Of a stretch of 64,000 nt of DNA, positions 24,820 through 32,772 are shown one piece after another. The stretch's first letter is position 1, and the number at the start of each line of letters is the position of its first letter. The notes under the pieces are model-generated. The model searched no databases. It was not told where the DNA came from and saw nothing but the letters and a program-made list of their open reading frames with translations. The stretch spans positions 434,001 to 498,000 of the forward strand of contig NZ_FNBN01000005.1 in assembly GCF_900102545.1 (NCBI RefSeq). Direction: 5' to 3'. This DNA comes from Chitinophaga filiformis (GTDB taxonomy: Bacteria > Bacteroidota > Bacteroidia > Chitinophagales > Chitinophagaceae). The position numbers were made by a program, and so were the translations under genes.

Positions 24820-25196
24820 GGTTGTTGTTTTTTAGCGTCCTTAATCTGTTCCAGTAGTTGTTCCAGTTCGTTGACACTGAGGTCTTTCTCCTTGACGAAG
24901 AAGGATACCATGTCTTTGAATGAGCCGGAGAAGTATCCTTTTACAAAGTTTTGCATGGTATTCCGGCTGTATTCGTCTTTGCTGACCAGGGCAAAGTACT
25001 GGTAGGATTTACCATAAGCCTTATAATCCACAAAACCTTTATCCTGCAGGATCTTTATCAGGGTCGATACAGTATTGTAGTGGGGCTTGGGTTCGGGAAG
25101 GATGTCTATCAGGTCCTTGACGAATGCCGGCCCGATTTTCCAAAGTGCCTGCATCACCTGTTCTTCCGCTTTGGTCAATGTTTTTACTGCTGACAT
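24816..25196 (-). CDS. BlaI/MecI/CopY family transcriptional repressor
   Basis: A 126-residue winged-helix repressor. MSAVKTLTKAEEQVMQALW and PKPHYNTVSTLIKILQDKGFV (helix-turn-helix, about 31-51, quoted in part) are family hallmarks. The C-terminal half forms the dimer domain that the partner M56 protease would cut. It is first in a two-gene operon and overlaps the protease gene by four bases. It probably represses its own promoter through the palindrome at 25227-25242. Targets elsewhere in the genome are unknown. Confidence 0.93.
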   Translation of the reverse strand: MSAVKTLTKAEEQVMQALWKIGPAFVKDLIDILPEPKPHYNTVSTLIKILQDKGFVDYKAYGKSYQYFALVSKDEYSRNTMQNFVKGYFSGSFKDMVSFFVKEKDLSVNELEQLLEQIKDAKKQQP

Positions 25197-25217
25197 AATG
25201 TGAAATTTTTGCTGAAA

Positions 25218-25248
25218 CTAAGATATAACTAATTAATTAGTTTACAAA
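25218..25248 (-). promoter_or_regulatory. Promoter of the BlaI-M56 operon
   Basis: On the minus strand TTTG (25248-25245) and TATCTTAG (25225-25218, one mismatch to TAnnTTTG) are 19 bases apart. The 16-bp palindrome at 25227-25242 fills the spacer. Confidence 0.6.
25227..25242. promoter_or_regulatory. Perfect 16-bp palindrome, likely BlaI operator
   Basis: AACTAATTAATTAGTT is a perfect inverted repeat lying between the -33 and -7 boxes of the operon that encodes the BlaI-type repressor, 31 bases upstream of its start codon. Position and symmetry suit autorepression. Confidence 0.6.
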
Positions 25249-25283
25249 CTATTTTTTTAGTTATATAAGGATTAATTCAGGTT

Positions 25284-25318
25284 GCTTCTTCGACGCTTCT
25301 TCGACGCTTGTTCGACGC
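25284..25318. repeat. Short tandem repeat, three 11-bp units
   Basis: Three units of GCTTSTTCGAC (S is C or G) follow each other, in an intergenic stretch with no gene. They lie about 40 bases left of the long palindrome. Confidence 0.7.
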
Positions 25319-25357
25319 CTGGCCGTCCACAAAAACAATATCTATGGTATAAATCCG

Positions 25358-25518
25358 GTAGAGGTTCGGTAGACGTTCAGTGGAGGCTTCTACATACAGG
25401 CTCTCTACTATAGCATTACAGGCACTTCCTATAGCGATCGCTATAGAATAGTGCCTGTAATGTAGGACTGGAGAGCCTATAGGATATAGCCTCCACTGAA
25501 CCTTTACCGAACCTCTAC
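25358..25518. repeat. 161-bp imperfect palindrome
   Basis: A long inverted repeat centred at 25437/25438 in ATAGCGATCGCTAT. Matching arms include GTAGAGGTTCGGTA (25358-25371) with TACCGAACCTCTAC (25505-25518), GTTCAGTGGAGGCT (25375-25388) with its complement at 25488-25501, AGGCTCTC with GAGAGCCT, and CATTACAGGCACT with AGTGCCTGTAATG. It contains no gene and lies in the 418-base gap between the divergent BlaI and ftsE genes. Confidence 0.9.
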
Positions 25519-25614
25519 GCTATCTCAAAGAAATTCCGGCATAGATAGACCGCAGGCGAATGGTTATGCTGATAAATAGCTATTTTTGTTATTATAAAAT
25601 CCATACGGCAGAAA

Positions 25615-26307
25615 ATGACAGAACAACCTATTATACAATTATCCAATGTGAATATCTACCAGGGGACTTCCCTGATCCTTGCTGACGTGAATATTACGGT
25701 GAACAAAGGAGAATTTGTATACCTGATTGGCAGGACCGGAACCGGTAAATCCAGCCTGCTGAAGACCCTTTACGGGGACCTGCCCCTGAAGGAAGGTGCT
25801 GGTCAGGTGGTAGGGTTTGATCTGAAGAAGATGGACTGGAAGAAGGTGCCTTACCTGCGCCGTAATCTGGGAGTAGTGTTCCAGGATTTCCAGCTGCTGA
25901 CAGACAGGACTGTATACGACAACCTGAAATTTGCCCTGAAGGCGACTGGTTGGACGGACAACAAAAAGATGGACGAGAAGATCAAAGACGTGCTGGATAA
26001 AGTGGGATTGAATACCAAGGGATTCAAGATGCCTTATGAACTGAGTGGCGGTGAGCAGCAGCGTGTGGATATAGCCCGGGCTATGCTGAATTCCCCGAAA
26101 CTGATCCTGGCGGATGAGCCTACCGGTAACCTGGACCCTGAGACCTCCGACGGCATTATGCAGTTGTTGTTCAGGATCAGCCGGGAAGAAGGGGCCGCAG
26201 TAGTGATGGCTACCCACGATTATATATTACTGCAGAAGTTCCCGTCCAGGGTGCTGCGGACCGAAAACGGCAAGGTGACAGATCACGCCAGTGTGACTTT
26301 CGTGTAA
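25615..26307 (+). CDS. ftsE: FtsE-like ABC transporter ATP-binding protein
   Basis: A 230-residue ABC ATPase. Walker A GRTGTGKSS (about 39-47), Q-loop VVFQDFQLL (about 84-92), signature LSGGEQQRVDIARA (about 143-156), Walker B LILADEPTGNLDPET. The sequence closely resembles FtsE, which with FtsX couples ATP hydrolysis to activation of cell-wall hydrolases at the division site. FtsX is not adjacent, which is common in Bacteroidota. A LolD-type lipoprotein exporter ATPase is the main alternative. A -7 box TATTTTTG lies at 25581-25588 with no clear partner. Confidence 0.85.
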   Translation: MTEQPIIQLSNVNIYQGTSLILADVNITVNKGEFVYLIGRTGTGKSSLLKTLYGDLPLKEGAGQVVGFDLKKMDWKKVPYLRRNLGVVFQDFQLLTDRTVYDNLKFALKATGWTDNKKMDEKIKDVLDKVGLNTKGFKMPYELSGGEQQRVDIARAMLNSPKLILADEPTGNLDPETSDGIMQLLFRISREEGAAVVMATHDYILLQKFPSRVLRTENGKVTDHASVTFV

Positions 26308-26320
26308 AATTTATGTGAAA

Positions 26321-26351
26321 TTGTTAATTCACAATATTTGATTTACCTTTG
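26321..26351 (+). promoter_or_regulatory. Promoter of rpsO
   Basis: TTG (26321-26323) and TACCTTTG (26344-26351) are 20 bases apart, matching the Bacteroidota consensus. The leader before the rpsO ATG would be about 50 bases and is A/T-rich. Confidence 0.75.
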
Positions 26352-26406
26352 CCCCGGAAAAATAGCGACTAAATAAACTTTATCATTTTTTTATTTAATT
26401 ATCAAG

Positions 26407-26679
26407 ATGTCTTACTTAACTGTTGAAAAGAAAGCCAATATTTTTAAAGAATTTGGTGGAAGCGAAAAAAATACCGGCTCTGTAGAAGCGCAAATAGCCC
26501 TGCTGACTGAGCGTATCAACAGCATCTCCAATCACCTGAAAGAAAACAAAAAAGACTTTTCTACACACCGTGGTTTGATGAAGATGGTAGGTCAGAGGAA
26601 GCGTTTGCTTTCCTACCTGTCTAAAACTAACCTCACAGGCTACCGCGCTCTGCTAGAGAAATTAGGTCTCAGAAAGTAA
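26407..26679 (+). CDS. rpsO: 30S ribosomal protein S15
   Basis: Binds 16S rRNA early in small-subunit assembly. The 90-residue protein shows the S15 hallmarks GSVEAQIALLTERI (about 24-37), LKENKKDFSTHRGL (about 44-57) and a GQRKRLLSYL segment. It has its own promoter (26321-26351), and a terminator lies between it and pnp, an arrangement conserved in many bacteria, where read-through supplies part of pnp expression. Confidence 0.98.
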   Translation: MSYLTVEKKANIFKEFGGSEKNTGSVEAQIALLTERINSISNHLKENKKDFSTHRGLMKMVGQRKRLLSYLSKTNLTGYRALLEKLGLRK

Positions 26680-26698
26680 TAAGAACTTTTTTATAGCG

Positions 26699-26736
26699 CT
26701 ATTCCCAACTTATAAGGTTGGGAATAGTTTTTTTTT
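26699..26736 (+). terminator. Terminator between rpsO and pnp
   Basis: CTATTCCCAAC-TTATAAG-GTTGGGAATAG forms an 11-bp perfect stem followed by eight T. No separate promoter for pnp is evident, so read-through or mRNA processing here may set pnp levels. Confidence 0.93.
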
Positions 26737-26765
26737 AGGTATACCATTTTAATCTTCTCATTTTT

Positions 26766-29135
26766 ATGAATCTGACACCTATCTCAGTTAATTTCGATAT
26801 AGGAGATGGCCGGATCGTAACCATTGAAACTGGCAAGTTAGCCCGCCAGGCTGATGGTGCCGTAACGGTTCGTCTGGGCAATTGTATCCTGTTGGCTACC
26901 GTTGTTGCAGCTAAAACTCCAAAACCCGGACAATCTTTCTTCCCCCTTACAGTTGATTATCAGGAAAAATTTGCTTCTGCAGGACGTATACCTGGCTCCT
27001 TCTTTAAGCGTGAAGGCAAGCTGTCTGACTACGAAGTTTTAATTTCACGTTTGATCGACCGCGCTTTGCGTCCCCTTTTCCCGGATGATTATTTCTGCGA
27101 AGTACAGGTACTGGTGAGCCTCATCTCTTCTGATCCTGAAGTGATGCCGGATGCACTGGCTTGTCTGGCCGCTTCTGCAGCACTGGCCGTTTCTGATGTG
27201 CCCATCCAGGAAATTATTTCCGAAGTGAGAGTGTCCCGCATTGAGGGACAATTAGTTATAAATCCAAACCGCACTCCGCTGGAGAAAGCTGATATGGACT
27301 TCATCATCGGTGCTACTGACAAGAACATCATGATGGTGGAAGGTGAGAGCAAGGAGTGTAGCGAGGAAGATATCATCAAAGCGATTGAATTCGCCCACAA
27401 TGCTATCAAAGTACAGGTTAAGGCACAGGAAGAACTGCGTGATAAAGCTGGCGTTACCGGCAAACGTACATTTGATCTGCCTTACGCCAACGAAGAACTG
27501 AAAGCGAAAGTAGCTGCTTTTGCGAAGGATCGTATCCTCGCTGTAGCAAAATCTGCGTCTGCGAAACACGACCGTGGCGATGCATTCGACAAGATCAGCG
27601 AAGAGCTGGTAGAATCACTGGGAGAGCTGTCTGAAGAGGATGCTCCACTGGTAGGCAAATACTTCCACGATCTTGAGAAAGAAGTGATCCGTAACATGAT
27701 CCTGGATGAATCCGTTCGTCTGGATGGCCGTAGCCTGGATCAGGTTCGTCCGCTGAACATGGAAGTGGATATACTGCCTTCCCCACACGGCTCCGCCCTG
27801 TTCACCCGTGGTGAAACCCAATCCCTCACTACTGTGACCCTGGGTACTCCGGATGACGAGCTGCTGATCGAAAGCGCTGCTACATCAAAATATTCAAAGT
27901 TCATACTGCACTATAACTTCCCTCCATTCTCTACAGGTGAGGTGAAACCTATGCGTGGCCCTGGCCGTCGCGAAGTAGGTCATGGTAACCTGGCGATGCG
28001 TTCCCTGAGGCAGATGATGCCAGGCAGCGAATACGCCTATACTGTGCGTGTGGTATCTGATATTCTCGAATCCAACGGTTCCTCTTCCATGGCTACCGTA
28101 TGTGCCGGTTCACTGGCGCTCATGGATGCTGGTGTGCCTCTTCCTAAACACGTTTCCGGTGTGGCAATGGGATTGATCTCCCGTGCTTCTGATGGAAAGT
28201 GGGCGGTACTTACAGACATCCTGGGAGATGAAGATCACCTGGGTGATATGGACTTTAAAGTAACCGGTACACGCGATGGTATCTGCGGTATCCAGATGGA
28301 TATTAAGGTAGATGGCCTGAGCATGGACGTAATGCGTAAAGCGCTGGAACAGGCACGTAAAGGCCGTCTGCATATCATTGATGCAATGTATGCATGTATG
28401 GAAGCACCACGTCCTGAGCCAAAACCACATGCACCACGCATGGAAAAACTGATCATCGACCGCGAATTCATCGGTGCTGTGATCGGACCTGGTGGTAAAG
28501 TGATACAGGAGATCCAACGCGAAACCGGAACAACCATCAACATCGAAGAAGTTGGTGAAACCGGTGAAGTAAGTATCTTCTCTGCACAGAAAGAAGGCCT
28601 GATGAAGGCACTCGAATGGATAAAAGGTATCGTTGCTGTTCCTGAGATCGGCGAAGTATACGAATCAACTGTGAAATCAGTAATGCCTTACGGTGCGTTC
28701 GTAGAATTCCTGCCTGGTAAACAGGGACTGTTACATATCTCCGAAGTTTCATGGAAACGCCTGGAAACAATGGACGGTGTACTGTCTGAAGGTGAAAAGG
28801 TGAAAGTGAAACTGGTAGGTACAGATCCTAAGACAGGTAAGTTCAAACTGAGCCGTCGCGTACTGATGCCAAAACCAGAGGGTTATGTAGAAAGACCTGA
28901 AGGTAGCGAACGTGGCGACAGAGGCGATCGTGGTGACAGAGGAGACCGTGGTGGTCGTGGTGATAGAGGTGATCGCGGCGGACGTGGAGATTTTCGTGGA
29001 GATCGTGACCGTGGCGACCGTGGTGGAGATCGCGGTGACCGTCGTGCCCCTCGCGATGGTGGCGACAGAGGAGAGCGTGGTCGTCCTACGCCTCCGCCGG
29101 ACCAGCCGCAGGAACCAATGTTCGATGAAGAATAA
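26766..29135 (+). CDS. pnp: Polyribonucleotide nucleotidyltransferase (PNPase)
   Basis: Degrades RNA 3' to 5' using phosphate. The 789-residue protein has two RNase PH domains (the second around 340-540), a KH domain with IGAVIGPGGKVIQEI (about 576-590) and an S1 domain (SVMPYGAFVEFLPGKQGLLH, about 638-657). The C-terminal 75 residues are an unusual low-complexity tail of RGD/RGG-type repeats ending in PPPDQPQEPMFDEE. RGG-like tails bind RNA in other proteins; that role here is inferred. The first 700 residues are ordinary. A terminator follows at 29160-29196. Confidence 0.97.
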   Translation: MNLTPISVNFDIGDGRIVTIETGKLARQADGAVTVRLGNCILLATVVAAKTPKPGQSFFPLTVDYQEKFASAGRIPGSFFKREGKLSDYEVLISRLIDRALRPLFPDDYFCEVQVLVSLISSDPEVMPDALACLAASAALAVSDVPIQEIISEVRVSRIEGQLVINPNRTPLEKADMDFIIGATDKNIMMVEGESKECSEEDIIKAIEFAHNAIKVQVKAQEELRDKAGVTGKRTFDLPYANEELKAKVAAFAKDRILAVAKSASAKHDRGDAFDKISEELVESLGELSEEDAPLVGKYFHDLEKEVIRNMILDESVRLDGRSLDQVRPLNMEVDILPSPHGSALFTRGETQSLTTVTLGTPDDELLIESAATSKYSKFILHYNFPPFSTGEVKPMRGPGRREVGHGNLAMRSLRQMMPGSEYAYTVRVVSDILESNGSSSMATVCAGSLALMDAGVPLPKHVSGVAMGLISRASDGKWAVLTDILGDEDHLGDMDFKVTGTRDGICGIQMDIKVDGLSMDVMRKALEQARKGRLHIIDAMYACMEAPRPEPKPHAPRMEKLIIDREFIGAVIGPGGKVIQEIQRETGTTINIEEVGETGEVSIFSAQKEGLMKALEWIKGIVAVPEIGEVYESTVKSVMPYGAFVEFLPGKQGLLHISEVSWKRLETMDGVLSEGEKVKVKLVGTDPKTGKFKLSRRVLMPKPEGYVERPEGSERGDRGDRGDRGDRGGRGDRGDRGGRGDFRGDRDRGDRGGDRGDRRAPRDGGDRGERGRPTPPPDQPQEPMFDEE

Positions 29136-29159
29136 TTATCCGAACGACTAATACACTCA

Positions 29160-29196
29160 GCAGCCGTCCTGTACAACAGGGCGGCTGTTTTATTTT
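29160..29196 (+). terminator. Terminator of pnp
   Basis: CAGCCGTCCTGT pairs with ACAGGGCGGCTG (one mismatch), followed by TTTTATTTT. Confidence 0.88.
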
Positions 29197-29306
29197 CAGG
29201 CTATTTTATTGGAGCGAAACTTGTCGCACAGTATGACCATTCCTGTAAATTGTATCTTACTACCGGATAATTCATTCTATATTTCAAGACTAAAATTTCC
29301 ACATCA

Positions 29307-30119
29307 GTGAAAACAAAACATTTTTCGTTAAACGCTTATCATGGCCTGGCGCTGGGTATAATCCTGTTCCTGTTGCCATGTCTGTTACAGGCCGCTCATC
29401 ATGCTCCACCGAAGAAAGAATTTTACAGCATCCTGATCTATCATCTGAAGGATGCAGAACAGGAAACACGCATGGACAACTATCTGAAAGATGCGCTGAT
29501 ACCAGCTTTACACAAAGCCGGCGCTGCGCATGTAGGCGTATTTAAACCTGTTGGAAATGATACTACTGCCGATCGCAGAGTGTATGTTTTTATTCCTGGC
29601 AATTCTTCTGAACAGTTATTACATCTGCCCGGAACATTGCTGCAGAATACTGCCTATCAGACCGCAGCAAAAGATTTCATTGATGCTGCATGGGACAAGC
29701 CAACGTATACACGTCAGGAAACCATTATCCTTGAGGCATTTCCGGGCATGACTAAAATGGAACTGCCGGGTTTAAAAGGTCCTAAAAGCGAACGCATATA
29801 CGAATTGCGCAGTTATGAAAGTCCGACGGATAAGCTATACCGTAATAAGGTTGATATGTTCAACAAGGGGGATGAAATCGGTATTTTCAAAAGACTGGGC
29901 TTCAACGCGGTGTTTTACGCAGAAGTATTGAGTGGCAGTCATATGCCGAACCTGATGTACATGACCACTTTTGATAACCGTGCTTCCAGGGATGAACACT
30001 GGAAAGCCTTTAGTAGTGATGCACAATGGAAAACCCTGCTGGCAAAGCCGGAGTACAGCCATAATGTGTCTAAAGCAGAAATCATATTCCTGCAGCCAGC
30101 TGAGTATTCTGAAATATAA
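29307..30119 (+). CDS. Secreted NIPSNAP family protein
   Basis: A 270-residue protein with an N-terminal signal peptide (hydrophobic 13-28, cleavage near QAA-HH) and two NIPSNAP-like ferredoxin-fold repeats. The second begins RIYELRSYESPTD (about 163-175), the family hallmark. GTG start at 29307; the signal peptide sits properly behind it. In Bacteroidota these proteins are exported and have no proven biochemical role. It shares a bidirectional terminator with the next gene (30141-30175). Confidence 0.88.
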   Translation: MKTKHFSLNAYHGLALGIILFLLPCLLQAAHHAPPKKEFYSILIYHLKDAEQETRMDNYLKDALIPALHKAGAAHVGVFKPVGNDTTADRRVYVFIPGNSSEQLLHLPGTLLQNTAYQTAAKDFIDAAWDKPTYTRQETIILEAFPGMTKMELPGLKGPKSERIYELRSYESPTDKLYRNKVDMFNKGDEIGIFKRLGFNAVFYAEVLSGSHMPNLMYMTTFDNRASRDEHWKAFSSDAQWKTLLAKPEYSHNVSKAEIIFLQPAEYSEI

Positions 30120-30140
30120 ACCGATGCTGCAACGTGCAAA

Positions 30141-30175
30141 CAGAAAAGGCCAGAGCAACGCTCTGGCCTTTTCTG
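30141..30175. terminator. Bidirectional terminator after the NIPSNAP gene
   Basis: CAGAAAAGGCCAGAG and CTCTGGCCTTTTCTG form a perfect 15-bp stem with a CAACG loop. Confidence 0.9.
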
Positions 30176-30219
30176 TTGACTATCGACTATCTATCCTTTA
30201 GTGAATTTACTATTGTGAT

Positions 30220-30807
30220 TTATCTGGCAGCGCCGCTTCCTGCGAACTGCTCTATGTAATGATTACTTTCTCTGAAGATGATCTTACCGGAAGGTAATTT
30301 ATAGATCTTGAATGGCTGACCAGCAATATCTTCCCAGAAAATAGTGTACTGTGGTACAGACTTTTGTGTGCTCTTGTCGATCACTTTAATCCTTCCGTCT
30401 GTCAGCAGACTTGATAACATATCCTCAATGTAGGGGAGGAGAATGTTCTCACCTTCTGTCCAGAACTGTACAAACTTATCTGTGCTGTATTCCAGGTTAG
30501 TGTGTGTGGAATCTGCCAGGAATGCCTGTGCGCTGGTGAAGTGTGATTCAATTTCCTGTGCGGTCAGATGGCTGAACTGTACGTTATGGAAAGCTCTGTT
30601 ATCGCTGTAACAGGTTTTCTGTAATACGGTGTCCATTCCTTTCATGTAGTTTACCAGATCTACACGATTGATAACGAGGATACTAGTGCCATTCTTGTAA
30701 ACGATTGAATCTTTCATGGTATCATCCGGGTACAACTTGACAATCTCCTGGGCCTGACTGGCGAGGGCTGTTACCAGTAGTACCGCTGTTAAAAACAAGG
30801 TTCTCAT
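30220..30807 (-). CDS. Secreted protein of unknown function
   Basis: A 195-residue protein with a clear signal peptide (MRTLFLTAVLLVTALASQAQ, cleavage after AQA or SQA). The mature part has no motif I recognise. It contains an acidic N-terminal segment (KLYPDDTMKDSIVYKNG), a helical middle, and a beta-like end that refers to an 'IYKLPSGKIIFRES' pattern. A -7 box TATATTTG lies at 30843-30836 (minus) without a good partner. The gene stands alone, convergent with the NIPSNAP gene. Confidence 0.8.
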   Translation of the reverse strand: MRTLFLTAVLLVTALASQAQEIVKLYPDDTMKDSIVYKNGTSILVINRVDLVNYMKGMDTVLQKTCYSDNRAFHNVQFSHLTAQEIESHFTSAQAFLADSTHTNLEYSTDKFVQFWTEGENILLPYIEDMLSSLLTDGRIKVIDKSTQKSVPQYTIFWEDIAGQPFKIYKLPSGKIIFRESNHYIEQFAGSGAAR

Positions 30808-30967
30808 AAAATATGGTTTTCAATTAAAGATATTGCAAATATAATAAAATAACTTTATGCATTTATCAGTTGCCACATTAGTTATTAACATTACAATAAC
30901 AGGTAGGGGTGCAGGTTGACACGTACGCGTTACATATGATGCATTTACTTTCTCTATATTTGCTGCT

Positions 30968-31789
30968 ATGGCACATATAGCAATTACCCTGACCTGTACC
31001 GATGATACGAAAGATATTCTGGTTGCAGTGTTGTCAGAAAAAGGTTTTGAGGGGTTTGAGGAACAACCCGGCAATGTTCTCGTTGCTTACATTCCTGAAG
31101 AGGATTTCAATGAAGAAGAAACGAATGAGCTGACAGCTGGTTTTGGTGTGACGTATACGCGGGAACGTATTGAGCAGACAAACTGGAATGCGGTATGGGA
31201 GAGTAATTTTCAACCTGTATTGGTAGATAATTTCTGCGGCATCAGGGCTTCTTTTCATCCCCCTTTTGTTCCGGCGCCACAGCATGAAATACTGATCACT
31301 CCAAAGATGTCATTTGGAACAGGTCATCACGCCACCACTTATTCTGTCATCAAACTGATGGAGGGAATAGATTTTGTGGGAAAGAATGTGTTTGATTTTG
31401 GCACTGGTACGGGCATATTGGCTATTCTGGCTTATAAGATGGGAGCAGCTGTGATAGATGCCATAGATATTGACACCTGGTCTGTGGAAAATACGAAGGA
31501 AAACATTGCCAATAACAACGCGTTACCGGTTAAAGTATGGCAGGCAGACAGCCTGAAGGGTATACGGAACAGTTATAACATGGTGCTTGCCAACATTAAT
31601 CGTAATATTTTACTTGAGTATATGGAAGATATGCGCCGTATACTCGTCAGAGATGGTATTTTATTGCTGAGCGGTATTTTAAAGGAGGATGAGACTGCGA
31701 TCCTGGAGGCAGCCAGAAGAAATGCGCTGGTGCTGGAAACCCAACTGGAAAAAGATAATTGGCTGGCTATGAAATTATTAGCACGATAG
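30968..31789 (+). CDS. prmA: Ribosomal protein L11 methyltransferase
   Basis: Trimethylates lysines and the N-terminus of ribosomal protein L11. The 273-residue protein has an N-terminal substrate-recognition domain and a C-terminal SAM-dependent methyltransferase domain with PKMSFGTGHHATT (about 112-124) and FDFGTGTGILAILA (motif I, about 142-155), then DIDTWSVENTKEN. A perfect -7 box TATATTTG (30955-30962) ends only five bases before the ATG, so the mRNA could be nearly leaderless if that box is used. Confidence 0.95.
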   Translation: MAHIAITLTCTDDTKDILVAVLSEKGFEGFEEQPGNVLVAYIPEEDFNEEETNELTAGFGVTYTRERIEQTNWNAVWESNFQPVLVDNFCGIRASFHPPFVPAPQHEILITPKMSFGTGHHATTYSVIKLMEGIDFVGKNVFDFGTGTGILAILAYKMGAAVIDAIDIDTWSVENTKENIANNNALPVKVWQADSLKGIRNSYNMVLANINRNILLEYMEDMRRILVRDGILLLSGILKEDETAILEAARRNALVLETQLEKDNWLAMKLLAR

Positions 31790-31919
31790 ATGCGGCCGCT
31801 CTAGATAATTTAGTTAATATTATACTGAAAACTATACAATTTTCGTGTTAACGAAATTCTTAATGTTTTCTTAATTTTAACGAACGAATTTACTATCTTA
31901 GCAAAACCTAACTTGTTGT

Positions 31920-32573
31920 ATGACAGAATTATTGTTACTATTTTGTGCTTATCTGATTGGCTCCGTACCTACTGCGGTATGGGTAAGTAAAGGCGTTTTT
32001 GGCATGGATATCCGGGAGTATGGCAGCGGCAATGCCGGTGCTACCAACACATTCCGTGTATTAGGGCCAAAAGCGGGTTCTTTTGTGATGTTGGTGGATA
32101 TGCTCAAAGGAGTAATGGCCGTGCGTCTGGCTTACCTGGTGGGTTATTATCAGAACCCTGAGCATCTGCAGGAAGTAACAACACAGCTGGTGAACTTCCA
32201 GATTGGTCTGGGTCTTGCAGCTGTGATAGGTCACATCTTTCCTATCTGGGCAAATTTCCGTGGCGGTAAAGGTATTGCTACCCTGTTCGGCCTGGTGCTG
32301 GCCATCCAGCCACTGGTGGCTATCTGCTGTGTAGGCGTGTTCCTGCTGAGCCTTTCTTTGACCAGGTATGTATCGCTGAGCTCCATTTCAGCTAGTATCG
32401 CTTTCCCGATACTGATTCTCTATATCTTCAATGAACCAGAAGTATTCTATCGCATTTTCGCTATTGCTGTTGCACTGATGGTAGTACTGACACATCAGAA
32501 GAACATTTTCCGTCTTATAAACGGTAATGAGAGCAAGGTACCCCTATTTAAAAACAGGAGGGACAAAAAATAA
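31920..32573 (+). CDS. plsY: Glycerol-3-phosphate acyltransferase PlsY
   Basis: Membrane enzyme that transfers an acyl group from acyl-phosphate to glycerol-3-phosphate, the first step of phospholipid synthesis. The 217-residue protein has about five hydrophobic helices. Family motifs are AYLIGSVPTAVWVSK (about 10-24), DIREYGSGNAGATNTFR (about 30-46) and FRGGKGIATLFG (about 117-128). PlsX is not in the window. An imperfect promoter-like TATCTTAG lies near 31905-31912. Confidence 0.96.
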   Translation: MTELLLLFCAYLIGSVPTAVWVSKGVFGMDIREYGSGNAGATNTFRVLGPKAGSFVMLVDMLKGVMAVRLAYLVGYYQNPEHLQEVTTQLVNFQIGLGLAAVIGHIFPIWANFRGGKGIATLFGLVLAIQPLVAICCVGVFLLSLSLTRYVSLSSISASIAFPILILYIFNEPEVFYRIFAIAVALMVVLTHQKNIFRLINGNESKVPLFKNRRDKK

Positions 32574-32772
32574 TCTGCTACTGCGACCCGGTATGCCGTA
32601 TCCATTCTGGCATATCTCTTGTACTGGATGATATAAATATTTAACTTTCCTCGGATTTTGATTGTTGCGTATAGGGTGTTGAGATGCTTTATAGGGCAAC
32701 GATCAAAGTTGTTTTAAACACTGTAGTAGCACTTTTCGGATGGGGTAATACCCATCAAAAACAAATTGTCAG

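Noticed and set aside
31792..31805. Treating the NotI-XbaI string as proof of vector contamination
   Set aside because: Only 14 bases match and both flanks look native, so I list it as a curiosity only.
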